Origin: Neolewinella aurantiaca
Lineage (GTDB): Bacteria; Bacteroidota; Bacteroidia; Chitinophagales; Saprospiraceae
Length of the DNA stretch: 64,000 nucleotides
NCBI RefSeq assembly: GCF_008014675.1
Contig: NZ_VOXD01000008.1
Location: forward strand, 118,521 to 182,520
Direction of reading: 5' to 3'
Within the stretch, counting starts at the first letter, position 1, and each line of letters opens with the position of its first letter. Below the pieces are notes generated by a model. That model had not been told where the DNA came from. It did no database searches and saw only the letters and a list, made by a program, of their open reading frames with translations. The position numbers were made by a program, and so were the translations under genes. Shown here piece after piece: positions 26,983 to 35,295 of the stretch.

Positions 26983-28586
26983 CAGAAGAATTTAGGGAAG
27001 TACACACTCAACAGGACGATGAGCACAAAGAACCCGACGAGAAGCAGAACCTTGCTCATAGCTATCTCTGTTCCGATCATTGCTTCCTCAACCACCACTG
27101 CACCTGCGTCGCTGCGCCCGGAAACAGAATCGTCTGCCCTCGTCTTAGCCGGGATAACGAAGCTGCTCAGGTAGCCTACGCCCAGAGTAACAACGGCCCC
27201 TACGGCATTCCACCAGAACCAGAATACAGAAGGTACCCATAACCACAGGTAAACATTAACCAGCACGCCCGCCAGAATTCCGAGGTTCGCGGCGCGGCCA
27301 TGCACCCGCTTGAGCAGGATAGCCGCCAGGAAAGTCGCCAGCATCGGGCCGTAGAAAACCGACCCGATTTTGTTGATCGCCTCGATGACGGTCTTAGCGA
27401 TGTCTCCCGTGAAGAAAGCCAGGATGATACAGACGATGCCCCAGAAAAGCGCCGCTCCTTTGGAATACCGGATGTATTCTTTGTTGGACAGCTCCCTGCG
27501 GGAATGAAAAAAATCTTCCACCGTAGCCGCACTAAGCGAGTTGACGGCAGAGCTGAGCGACGACATCGCCGCCGAAAAAATGGCAACGATCAGCAGGCCC
27601 ATCAGGCCGTGCGGCAAATAGTCCCGGATGAATACCGGAACCATCAGGTCGGGCTTATCCAGCGGGATGGCCGCCCGGAAGGCCGGGTCCTGCAGTACGA
27701 GGGTGCCGAGTACCAGGCCCATAACACAGTAAGTCAGCGTAATGGGAAAGCGAAGCAATCCGTTACTGAGCAGGGTTTTGTTGAGCGTACTCCGGTTGGG
27801 AGCTGAAAACAGGCGCTGTACCTGAAACTGATCCGTTCCGTAATAAGAGGCATAGAGAAAGAATCCTCCGATGAGCATCGGCCAAAAGCCAAACTCGTCG
27901 CCCTCGCTGATGCCCAGATTATCGAAATCAACCGCTCTCAGCCGGTCGGGATCTACCTGAGCCACGAAGTTTTCCCAGCCGCCAAGGTAATAAAGGCCAG
28001 CCACCAGACAGATAACGATGCCGAGGGTCAACACTACCATTTGGATGACGTCTCCGTAGACTACTGCTTTCATTCCGCCCTGAAGGGAGTACAGTAAGGT
28101 GACCAAACCGATGCCCAGGATGGTTTGCCACATCGGGATGGCCATTACACTGGTCAGGATGAGGGCAACCGCATAAATCATCACACTGGTCGCAAATGCT
28201 CTGCTGACCTGAAAGACGCCGCTGAGCAACATCCGGGTAGAGCGGCCGAACCGCTGTTCGAGGTAAGCATAAACGCTGACAATTTTAGCTTCGAACAGTG
28301 GCGGAATCAGTACCGCCATCAGAAAAAGCATAGCGAGAGGAACGGCAAACTCGTAGGTTAGCCAAACCATACCGCCGCCTTCTTTGATGCCAACGAAGGC
28401 CGGCGCAGAAACGAAGCTGATGGCAGAAAGCTGGGTAGCGATGGTACTGAGAGAGAGCGCTCCCCAGCCAAAGGATTTTCCGCCCAGGAAGTAGTCTTTA
28501 CCGTTTTGATTTCCGCTGAACCTCTTGCCCAGCCAGAGAAAGAACAAAAGATAGGCGGCAATGATGGCGTAGTCAAAAAGGTTCAT
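26982..28586 (-). CDS. Sodium:solute symporter (SSS family)
   Basis: A 534-residue inner-membrane transporter with about 13-14 hydrophobic helices. Family markers include YFLGGKSFGWGALSLSTIATQLSAISF when read through the first two helices, GGMKAVVYGDVIQM and DQFQVQRLFSAPN. A variable cytoplasmic loop (TRADDSVSGRSDAGAVVVEE), which carries a degenerate copy of the dispersed 18-bp motif, precedes the last helix. SSS proteins import sugars, amino acids or organic acids with sodium. Position between the hydrolase (5 bp upstream) and the kinases indicates that it brings the intact glycosylglycerate, or a similar solute, into the cytoplasm. Confidence 0.92.
   Translation of the reverse strand: MNLFDYAIIAAYLLFFLWLGKRFSGNQNGKDYFLGGKSFGWGALSLSTIATQLSAISFVSAPAFVGIKEGGGMVWLTYEFAVPLAMLFLMAVLIPPLFEAKIVSVYAYLEQRFGRSTRMLLSGVFQVSRAFATSVMIYAVALILTSVMAIPMWQTILGIGLVTLLYSLQGGMKAVVYGDVIQMVVLTLGIVICLVAGLYYLGGWENFVAQVDPDRLRAVDFDNLGISEGDEFGFWPMLIGGFFLYASYYGTDQFQVQRLFSAPNRSTLNKTLLSNGLLRFPITLTYCVMGLVLGTLVLQDPAFRAAIPLDKPDLMVPVFIRDYLPHGLMGLLIVAIFSAAMSSLSSAVNSLSAATVEDFFHSRRELSNKEYIRYSKGAALFWGIVCIILAFFTGDIAKTVIEAINKIGSVFYGPMLATFLAAILLKRVHGRAANLGILAGVLVNVYLWLWVPSVFWFWWNAVGAVVTLGVGYLSSFVIPAKTRADDSVSGRSDAGAVVVEEAMIGTEIAMSKVLLLVGFFVLIVLLSVYFPKFF
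27099..27118 (+). repeat. 18-bp dispersed motif (2-bp insertion) in the symporter gene
   Basis: TGCACCTGCGTCGCTGCGCC; encodes part of the variable loop SDAGAV. Confidence 0.55.
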
Positions 28587-28591
28587 ATCGA

Positions 28592-29905
28592 TCAGGTTTC
28601 TATAAGGTCAATCAGGCAGGCAGCTGTCCAGGAGAACTGATCACCACCGTAGCCCTGGGTTAAATCAGGAGCCGTGTTTTTCTGGCAATCAAAATACTCG
28701 TAAAAACCGAATTCCCGGATAAGATGAATGGCATCGTTACGAACAACTTCCGCCATTTTTCCGAAGCCGTAGTTTTTGAGTCCGTCGTGAATCAGCCAGT
28801 TCATGTGCGGCCAGATGGGGCCGCGCCAGTAGCGCCTGGAGTCGAAGTGAGGGCTGTCGGGGTCGAAGCTGGGGCAGAGGTAGAACCCGCGGTCGTGAAG
28901 GCTTTGCAGGTAATCGTTCAAAATTTTTGCCTGCTTATCAGAGGCGATGCCTGCCGACAAAGCCGTGAAGCTTCCGATTTCGCGTTCTGCGATCTGCGCT
29001 CCGGCCCGAACATCGTAGGGAACAAAGGTCTGCAGCTCCTCGTGCCATAGTTTTTGCTGGAAAGCCCTGGTGGATTGTTGTTGCCATTCTTCCAGTTCTC
29101 CGACATCGAAGCCGAAGCGCTGACCGATACGGATCAGGCTGGCGTTGGATTTGATGAGCAAAGCATTCATCAGGGTATCCTGGATGAGGATTTCACTTTC
29201 GGCAAAGATGCCTGGCCCATCGTAGCCGTTGCGCTTACCGAGTTCGAGTTGGTGCACGTAACGGTCGTACTGATCGGCGGTTGGGCGTTCGTCGGCTGCG
29301 GCAATCTTGGTATCCTGCCGCGTGTAGGCGGGCAAGGTACCTTTATCGATCACGATCCGGTCCATAGAGGCATCCCAGAGCGGAGAATTGTCGCGCCCGG
29401 TTTCCCAGGGATGGTACATAAACATCAGCCCTTCCCTTTCCGGGTCCCGGTAGATATATAAAAAGCGGTGACTGTTGACGACCCTCGGGAATAAGGCTTT
29501 TACCGTCGCGATGGTAGCGGCATCATCGGGGAAGGTGTTCAGAAGGTGCTCCAGCACGAAGCCGTGGACGGCAGGTTGGGTAATGCCCGAAGTTTTTGGT
29601 CGTTGGGGAGCTCCCGCGTTAACGGTTGTGTCCCAAAAGTCGAAGTTGGGGAAGTAAGTGGTCTCCTTTTCGGAATGGAAAATGATATGAGGCACCATTC
29701 CATTGGCCCACTGGCCGGTAAAAAGGGTTTCCATTTCCCGGAGTGCCCGTTGGGGGTTTATGTGTGCATTTCCGATGCTGGTAAATCCTGAATCCCAGTT
29801 CCATTGAAAAGGGTAAAGTCTTCCCGAAGGCACAGAAAATCCAGGTGCACGCCAATTGGCCTCCAGTGTTTCCCTGGCGGTTTGGAGCAGTTCTTGTTTA
29901 GTCAT
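28592..29905 (-). CDS. GH63-type glycosylglycerate (mannosyl-/glucosylglycerate) hydrolase
   Basis: A 437-residue (alpha/alpha)6-barrel glycosidase; the start at 29905 gives MTKQELLQTARETLEANW. Motifs of the GH63 mannosylglycerate hydrolase group are visible: YPFQWNWDSGF near the N-terminus, HPWETGRDNSPLWD (about 165-178, with D172 a likely general acid), RYWRGPIWPHMNWL, and a C-terminal FYEYFDC followed by FSWTAA. There is no signal peptide, so hydrolysis is cytoplasmic. Known members release glycerate and mannose or glucose. The following transporter, ROK kinase and glycerate kinase fit that chemistry exactly. Trehalase-like or another GH63 specificity is the main alternative, but a trehalase would not need a glycerate kinase. 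Confidence 0.85.
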   Translation of the reverse strand: MTKQELLQTARETLEANWRAPGFSVPSGRLYPFQWNWDSGFTSIGNAHINPQRALREMETLFTGQWANGMVPHIIFHSEKETTYFPNFDFWDTTVNAGAPQRPKTSGITQPAVHGFVLEHLLNTFPDDAATIATVKALFPRVVNSHRFLYIYRDPEREGLMFMYHPWETGRDNSPLWDASMDRIVIDKGTLPAYTRQDTKIAAADERPTADQYDRYVHQLELGKRNGYDGPGIFAESEILIQDTLMNALLIKSNASLIRIGQRFGFDVGELEEWQQQSTRAFQQKLWHEELQTFVPYDVRAGAQIAEREIGSFTALSAGIASDKQAKILNDYLQSLHDRGFYLCPSFDPDSPHFDSRRYWRGPIWPHMNWLIHDGLKNYGFGKMAEVVRNDAIHLIREFGFYEYFDCQKNTAPDLTQGYGGDQFSWTAACLIDLIET

Positions 29906-29974
29906 AATCTTAGCTAATAAAAGTGGGCGGGAATTCATTAGGAATCCCCGCCCCGAAAACAGGTTAGAGTAGGT

Positions 29975-32578
29975 CTAAAAATCAAAAGAGACGCGGACAA
30001 AAAGTCGGCGGGGAAGAATGGGGCGCCCCACGAAGAAATCACTGATTCCTCCGCTCTGGCTATCGGCCTGACGGGGTGAGCCCTCCGTTACGCCATCGCT
30101 GTCGAACAGGTTAGATACCTGAAAGCCGAGGCGCATGGTCTGCTTTTTTCCCAGATCGAAAGTGTACCCGCCGTCGAGACGGACGATGTTGTAACCTTCG
30201 AGTTCAACGGTATTGGCGTCGTTGGCAAACTTGCTGCCCAGCAGGTTAGCCGAGAGGCCGGCATCAATGCTGCCGTTATCGTAGTTGGCTCCGATGAGCC
30301 CGATGGCGTTGGGCTGGCGGCGCAGCTCGTTGCCCACCTGATCTTCGTTGCCTTCCACCTTCGTGAATTCGTGGTCCTGAAGGGTTACGTTACCGTACAG
30401 GTTCAGGTCGTCGCTTACGCTGTAGTTCAGGCTTGCTTCGACGCCGACGGTACGGGTGCTTTGCAGACGCACTTGCTCGATTACGCTACCGGGGTTGTTG
30501 GGGTCGTTGATGAAATCGACGTTTCTGCGGTCAGACAGATTGACGTAGTAAAGAGCGGCAGTAGCTGCCAGCTTATTCTTGCCGTACTTAGCGCCCAGTT
30601 CTCCCTGAATGATCGTTTCGGGTTCGTAGGAAAGTGGGCTGCCGGGGGCGGAAAAACCAACTCCTCTCAATTCCGGAAAGAAGTATCCCCGCGAAGCATT
30701 AGCGTAAATATTAAGGTCCGGATTGACTTTGTAAAGGCCCGCTACCGCTACTGCAAAATCGCTGGCCGACACCGTTCCTTTCTGGAAGTTGTTGCTGCCC
30801 ACCCCGTCCTCGCGGACAATCTTTCCGGTAGCATTTTCCCAGCGTAAACCGACATCGAGGCTGAAGCGCTCTCCCTGGTACTGATCACCGGCGTAGAAGG
30901 CGACTTTGGTGCTGCGGTGGTGGCGGTTGGCGGTCTGGCGGCCATCGATGAAACCTCCCGTGCTGTAGGACACTTCCTCGCCCATATCATTGGTGTAGGT
31001 CAGGTTAACGGTCCGGGGGGCATTACGGAAATCACCCAGGAAGTTGGATATCCAGTTGTTGTCCTCGGCCCGGGTATCGGACACGAAGGTGCCGAAGCTG
31101 AAACTGTGGTTTCCGGCTGTTTTGGTCAACTGAATCTCACCAACGGTTTCTTCCATCGGGCGGTCGCGGTCCAGTATCCGGTTTTCGAAAAGGAGGTCAC
31201 CTGCTGCGAGTTCAGTACCATCGTCTACGTAAGTGAAGGTTGCATCAGCGGGGAGGTCGCGGTTACTGAGGTAAGTATCTTGTCCTTCGGGTACGTTGCG
31301 GACACCGTCGCCATCCAGGAAGAGGTTAAAGCCGTGCTCGTACTTAGCTGATTTAGCTTTTGCCGATAGTCGCCAGTCGTTGTCGAAGCTGTGGTTGAGC
31401 TGGGCCATGATGTAGCCACCTTTGGTGGTTACACCGTCGGCGATGGGAGATTCGAAGCGGCCGTAAGGCGTATCGAATGAATAGCCGGCAGCCTGATCGG
31501 TGAGGGTGGTAAACACTGTCTCTCCGTCGTTACCTACGGGCCGCTCGCTCTGGCCTGCATCGTTGGCCAGTGGGTACGGAAGGTAAAACTGGACGTTATC
31601 GTCGATCGACTGTGCGTACACCGTAAAGGAGCTTTTTCCTTCGTTGAACAGCTTTTTGATGTTGGCCCGGATCTGGTGGCCACGGGTGGCGAGACCGGTT
31701 TTTAAAGGACCTTCATCGTAGCGGTAGAACCCGGAAACGGCATAGAAGAGGTTATCAGCCAGTGGCCCGGAGGAGAGGATGTCCAGTTTCGCACGGCCAC
31801 CTTCGGCCCATTCCAGTTGCACCTTATTGTCGGGAGTAGCTGTGCCGGTGATGCTGGTGTAGTTGATGATACCGGCTACGCTTCCGGCTCCGAAAAGAGT
31901 GGAAGAGCCCCCCCGGGTGAACTCCAGGTTACGAATCCCGATATCGTTACGGAAGTAAACGTCGTGCGCCGAAGAGTTCAGGCCGAAAGTGCTCAGTACG
32001 GGCATCCCGTCTACCTGAAGCGGCGTGAACTGGTACTGACCTCCGGAAGGAAGGCCCCGCACGAAGATGTTAGAAGCTACTTCGCCCCCCCCGCCTTCGG
32101 CGGTGATGCCGGGAACACCCCGCAGAATATCGGCCTGCGAGTTGCTGCTGAGGCGCTGCAGTTGTTCCGCATTGATGAGGGTAATCGACATCGGCGAAGC
32201 TTTCTGCGTACGGCCGGTGAAGGAACCCGTGACGACTACTTCGTCCAGCGAAAGGTTGTCCGCTTCCAGGGTTACGTTTTCGGTAACCGTTTGCCCGTCC
32301 GTGAAGGTAAACGATTTCTCCATGGTGCGGTAGCCAGTGTAGGAGAAGCGGATGGTGTAGGTGCCGGCGGGGATGCTCAGGCTGTAGGCGCCATCGTAGT
32401 CGGTGACGGTACCGGTGCTTGTGCCCGTAACGAATACGCTGGCACCGATCAGACCTTCCTGGTCTTTATCGGTGATCGTACCGCTCAGGGTTGCCTGAGC
32501 GGTAAGGGCGCTACAAAGGAAAGTAGCAAGGAGTATGAATAGCAAGCTACCGATAGAGGTATTTAATTTGAGTTTCAT
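29975..32578 (-). CDS. TonB-dependent receptor of the glycosylglycerate operon
   Basis: An 867-residue outer-membrane receptor. The start at 32578 begins MKLKLNTSIGSLLFILLATFLCSALTAQ when read through, a proper signal peptide; the frame is open ten codons further. A CarboxypepD-like domain (SGTITDKDQEGLIGASVFV) comes first, then the TonB plug (LDEVVVTGSFTGR, GVPGITAEGGGGEV) and a barrel ending with aromatic FVRVSFDF, normal for outer-membrane proteins. No SusD lipoprotein is adjacent, so it resembles siderophore- or small-solute-type receptors rather than a glycan SusCD pair. It is the first gene of the operon and divergent from the AraC regulator. Confidence 0.9.
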   Translation of the reverse strand: MKLKLNTSIGSLLFILLATFLCSALTAQATLSGTITDKDQEGLIGASVFVTGTSTGTVTDYDGAYSLSIPAGTYTIRFSYTGYRTMEKSFTFTDGQTVTENVTLEADNLSLDEVVVTGSFTGRTQKASPMSITLINAEQLQRLSSNSQADILRGVPGITAEGGGGEVASNIFVRGLPSGGQYQFTPLQVDGMPVLSTFGLNSSAHDVYFRNDIGIRNLEFTRGGSSTLFGAGSVAGIINYTSITGTATPDNKVQLEWAEGGRAKLDILSSGPLADNLFYAVSGFYRYDEGPLKTGLATRGHQIRANIKKLFNEGKSSFTVYAQSIDDNVQFYLPYPLANDAGQSERPVGNDGETVFTTLTDQAAGYSFDTPYGRFESPIADGVTTKGGYIMAQLNHSFDNDWRLSAKAKSAKYEHGFNLFLDGDGVRNVPEGQDTYLSNRDLPADATFTYVDDGTELAAGDLLFENRILDRDRPMEETVGEIQLTKTAGNHSFSFGTFVSDTRAEDNNWISNFLGDFRNAPRTVNLTYTNDMGEEVSYSTGGFIDGRQTANRHHRSTKVAFYAGDQYQGERFSLDVGLRWENATGKIVREDGVGSNNFQKGTVSASDFAVAVAGLYKVNPDLNIYANASRGYFFPELRGVGFSAPGSPLSYEPETIIQGELGAKYGKNKLAATAALYYVNLSDRRNVDFINDPNNPGSVIEQVRLQSTRTVGVEASLNYSVSDDLNLYGNVTLQDHEFTKVEGNEDQVGNELRRQPNAIGLIGANYDNGSIDAGLSANLLGSKFANDANTVELEGYNIVRLDGGYTFDLGKKQTMRLGFQVSNLFDSDGVTEGSPRQADSQSGGISDFFVGRPILPRRLFVRVSFDF

Positions 32579-32635
32579 TACTAATGATTGCATGATCGAA
32601 AAAAACAAGTCAATATTCCGAATTATTGACTATTG

Positions 32636-32643
32636 CAAAATTA
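32636..32643 (-). promoter_or_regulatory. Putative -7 box for the receptor operon
   Basis: On the minus strand this reads TAATTTTG, matching the Bacteroidota -7 consensus TAnnTTTG, about 58 bp before the receptor's start codon. No TTG at the expected -33 spacing was found, so the call is tentative. Confidence 0.4.
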
Positions 32644-32663
32644 TGCTACCGCCAACCAGACGT

Positions 32664-32708
32664 TATAACATATTACTGCCGTACCATGACACTATTCTAT
32701 AACATTTT
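32664..32708. promoter_or_regulatory. Candidate AraC-regulator binding sites
   Basis: TATAACATATT at 32664 and TATAACATTTT at 32698 form a direct repeat 34 bp apart (about three helical turns), between the divergent receptor operon and araC-type gene. AraC-family proteins bind such direct repeats. Confidence 0.5.
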
Positions 32709-32744
32709 GCTATTTTTACTCCAGTCATCTGCATTATTGTACAC

Positions 32745-33590
32745 ATGAAGCCCGAGTTTGAAAAAATAGTCGAGCCTGCTGAACACTCCTTTACCGCGAA
32801 GGTGGTAACGAGGGCGAGCCGTCCCCTTCTCAGTCAGGCCTGGCACTATCATCCTGAACTGGAGATATGCCTGACGGTGAAAGGACGTGGTCGCAGATTT
32901 GTGGGGAATCACATCTCCGAATACGAAGAAGGAGAGTTGGTTATGTTCGGTCCCAATCTCCCCCATGGCTTCACCACCGATGTGTACGGGAGCCAGATCG
33001 TCGTTCAGATGACCTCTGACTTTCTCGGGGAGGTTTTCTTCGAGCGCCCCGAAACCCACGTCATTCGGAACTTACTCAATGCCTCCCGCCAAGGTCTGGA
33101 GTTTAGTGGGACAACCAAAAAGAAAAGCCGGCAGATCATGCAAAAAATGCTGCACGAAACGGGGCTGCCCCGCCTGCTGCTCTTTCTTGAATTGCTACAC
33201 GTGCTTGCAACCTCAACCGAGGTAAGCCCCATTTGCTCCAAGGAGTATGCGCACGGCTTCGACGTAAAAGAGATGGGCCGGATCAAGGTTGTATACGACC
33301 ACATAATGGAAAATTTCACGCAGCCCGTATCCATTAAGGAAGTAGCGGACAAGCTGAGCATCACCGAAGCAGCCTTTTATAAATTCATCCGCAAACACAC
33401 CAGAAAGACGTACACCCAGATCATCAATGAGTTCAGGATCAATTATGCTGCGAAGTTGTTGATGTCGACCGAAAAGAGCATTTCTGAGGTTTGCTTTGAC
33501 AGCGGCTACAACAACATCTCCTATTTCAACCGTAAGTTCAAGCAGTTGATGGGGAAAACGCCCGCGGTATTCAGAAGCCTGTACCAGTAA
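32745..33590 (+). CDS. AraC-family transcriptional regulator
   Basis: A 281-residue regulator. The N-terminal cupin-like ligand domain includes SQAWHYHPELEICLTVKGRGRRFV when read through and FGPNLPHGF. The C-terminal double helix-turn-helix (about 190-281) shows VSIKEVADKLSITEAAFYKF and ISEVCFDSGYNNISYFNRKFK, followed by GKTPAVFR, the classic AraC signature. It is transcribed away from the glycosylglycerate operon, so it is the probable local activator that senses the imported solute. Candidate binding repeats lie in the 166-bp shared promoter region. Confidence 0.93.
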   Translation: MKPEFEKIVEPAEHSFTAKVVTRASRPLLSQAWHYHPELEICLTVKGRGRRFVGNHISEYEEGELVMFGPNLPHGFTTDVYGSQIVVQMTSDFLGEVFFERPETHVIRNLLNASRQGLEFSGTTKKKSRQIMQKMLHETGLPRLLLFLELLHVLATSTEVSPICSKEYAHGFDVKEMGRIKVVYDHIMENFTQPVSIKEVADKLSITEAAFYKFIRKHTRKTYTQIINEFRINYAAKLLMSTEKSISEVCFDSGYNNISYFNRKFKQLMGKTPAVFRSLYQ

Positions 33591-33899
33591 GTCCCGTCGG
33601 GTACGGCCTGCAGTAGTCATATTCTGCTTCCAGTCCAAAACGGGCTTTATCGTTTTCACAGAGCAATCCTTCCTTGCTTTTCAACCTGGGTTTGCACCCG
33701 CGGCCGCGCCCCTGACACTTTTCCCGGAAACGGCGCGAACGCAGGTGCAAAGGGAAGGCTACAGGAGCAAAGCCCCGAATCAAAGTAGTGTTGTGCCTGC
33801 TCAGCGCGGGCAGGTCTCTGTTTCTTCAAGAAACCGCCATGTAAGTTTCCCCGCCCGTCATCCCCGTAAGCACAAAACGGGACCAAGCCGAGACTGTGC
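33591..33899. other. Intergenic region between convergent genes with an inverted motif pair
   Basis: About 310 bp. Two copies of the 18-bp motif in opposite orientation (33693 and 33732) can form a long hairpin between the convergent AraC-type and CobW-type genes, a position suited to bidirectional termination. Nothing else was found. Confidence 0.65.
33693..33749. repeat. Inverted pair of the 18-bp motif, possible terminator
   Basis: TGCACCCGCGGCCGCGCC at 33693 and an exact inverse-orientation copy at 33732 lie 21 bp apart between convergent genes and can fold into one hairpin. Confidence 0.75.
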
Positions 33900-34871
33900 C
33901 TAAACCTTTTTTGCCACCACCGCTAAATTCCTCCGCACAATTTTCTCGATCACCTCCCGCTTCAGGTCCTTCCCGATGAAAACAAAATGACTCTGCCGGC
34001 GGGTGTCGCTTTCCTCCCAATCGGGGCCGTCCGTCAGGGTAACCGTAGAACGAACGGACTGCAGAATAACCCGGCTGGGATGGTGCGCAATAGAAACCAC
34101 GCCCTTGATCCGGTAGATCTGGTGGTAATACAACTTAACGAGGCGAAGCATCTCATGCGAGAGCTTGTCGAGATCGAACGGCTGATCAAAGCTGAGCGTG
34201 AAAGTTTTGATGTTTTGGTGCGCATACTGGTGCTCCCGGGCCGAAGAGATTCGCTCCGTCAGGACCTCAGACTCTACCGGCGACCGGTTTAACAACTCCT
34301 CGATATTGAAACGTCCGAATTCTCCGATTCTAACTTCCGCCGTTGGGTTGATTCCGCTGATGGTGGCCTTCAGGAGTTTAGCGTAATTAGGTGCAACGAG
34401 ATCCGCCTTATTGAGCAAAATCGTATCGGCAGCTACCAGTTGCCGTCGCGCCTCGTCGGTTTCTTCCAGCCAGTCTTCCAACAGACCGGCATCCGCCAGA
34501 CAAAAGACATTCCGCAATTCAAAGACGCGACCAACGCGCCAGTCGGCCAGAAAGGTTTCCACAATGGAGGACGGATCCGCCACCCCCGTGGTTTCGATAA
34601 CCAGCAGGTCGAATTCTTCCCTGCGCTCGCTGACGATCTCAAGGGCGTCGAGCAACTCATCGTGCAGGGAGCAACACAGGCAACCAGCGCTGAGGGGGAT
34701 GACGTCCTCCACCCCGTTGATCACCAGACCGGCATCGACGTTGACTTTCCCGACTTCATTCTCGATCACCATTACTTTCTTCGGTAGGGCGGACTGAATG
34801 AAGTGGTTGAGGAAGGTAGTCTTTCCTGAACCCAGGAAGCCTGTAATCAGGTAAACGGGGATTTTATTCAT
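33900..34871 (-). CDS. CobW/G3E-family GTPase (metallochaperone), copy 1
   Basis: A 323-residue G3E GTPase of the COG0523 group. It has Walker A GFLGSGKTT (about 11-19), the metal-binding CxCC motif in GCLCCSL, a Walker B-like VIETTGVADP and the guanine-specificity NKADL. The C-terminal CobW domain ends with a lysine- and arginine-rich segment. COG0523 proteins deliver zinc or another metal to client enzymes under limitation. The gene overlaps the MerC-like gene by 4 bp and, with a second CobW gene, forms a three-gene unit opposite a Fur/Zur regulator, so zinc is the likely metal. Confidence 0.92.
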   Translation of the reverse strand: MNKIPVYLITGFLGSGKTTFLNHFIQSALPKKVMVIENEVGKVNVDAGLVINGVEDVIPLSAGCLCCSLHDELLDALEIVSERREEFDLLVIETTGVADPSSIVETFLADWRVGRVFELRNVFCLADAGLLEDWLEETDEARRQLVAADTILLNKADLVAPNYAKLLKATISGINPTAEVRIGEFGRFNIEELLNRSPVESEVLTERISSAREHQYAHQNIKTFTLSFDQPFDLDKLSHEMLRLVKLYYHQIYRIKGVVSIAHHPSRVILQSVRSTVTLTDGPDWEESDTRRQSHFVFIGKDLKREVIEKIVRRNLAVVAKKV

Positions 34872-35275
34872 GACACTGGTTGGTTAGGAAGCCGGCACTG
34901 ACGAAAATTGATCAGGTGAGTAACGACCAGAATTGCTGAGCCGACGTACATCAGCCAGCCAACCATCCCGAGGTGCTCCATCAACAGGCCTGCTGCGAAG
35001 ACGCCCCACCCTATCCAGAGCCAGGCCCGGGTTTTGGTTTGCTGACTGGCCTTAGCGGCGTAATATACCGCAACCAAACTAAGGACAAGGAAAATGATAT
35101 CGAGGCTACCCCACAGTCCGTGGCCGTGTTCGTGCCCGTGGTGGCTGGCCTCACTGATGGCATCGTGAACCAAAGGCTGAGCTGCGAAGAAAACCGGAGC
35201 CACTGCACAATGGATGGCGCAGAGCCCACTGGAGAGCATTCCTACAAAATCGGGTTTATTAACGAATGGATTCAT
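34868..35275 (-). CDS. MerC-domain membrane protein
   Basis: A 135-residue membrane protein with about four helices. Cysteines in SGLCAIHCAVAPVFF at the first helix match the metal-binding pair of MerC proteins, and a His-rich cytoplasmic or periplasmic loop (HHGHEHGHG) follows. MerC proteins were described as mercury transporters, but in Bacteroidota similar proteins occur in zinc- or iron-responsive loci. Lying between two CobW GTPases and beside a Fur/Zur gene, a role in zinc uptake or handling is more likely than mercury resistance; no merA or merR is present. Confidence 0.85.
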   Translation of the reverse strand: MNPFVNKPDFVGMLSSGLCAIHCAVAPVFFAAQPLVHDAISEASHHGHEHGHGLWGSLDIIFLVLSLVAVYYAAKASQQTKTRAWLWIGWGVFAAGLLMEHLGMVGWLMYVGSAILVVTHLINFRQCRLPNQPVS

Positions 35276-35295
35276 AATATCGACAGACTCTAGAG

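Noticed and set aside
34868..35275. Mercury resistance locus
   Set aside because: A MerC-like protein alone is present, without merA, merP, merT or merR; context is zinc-type.
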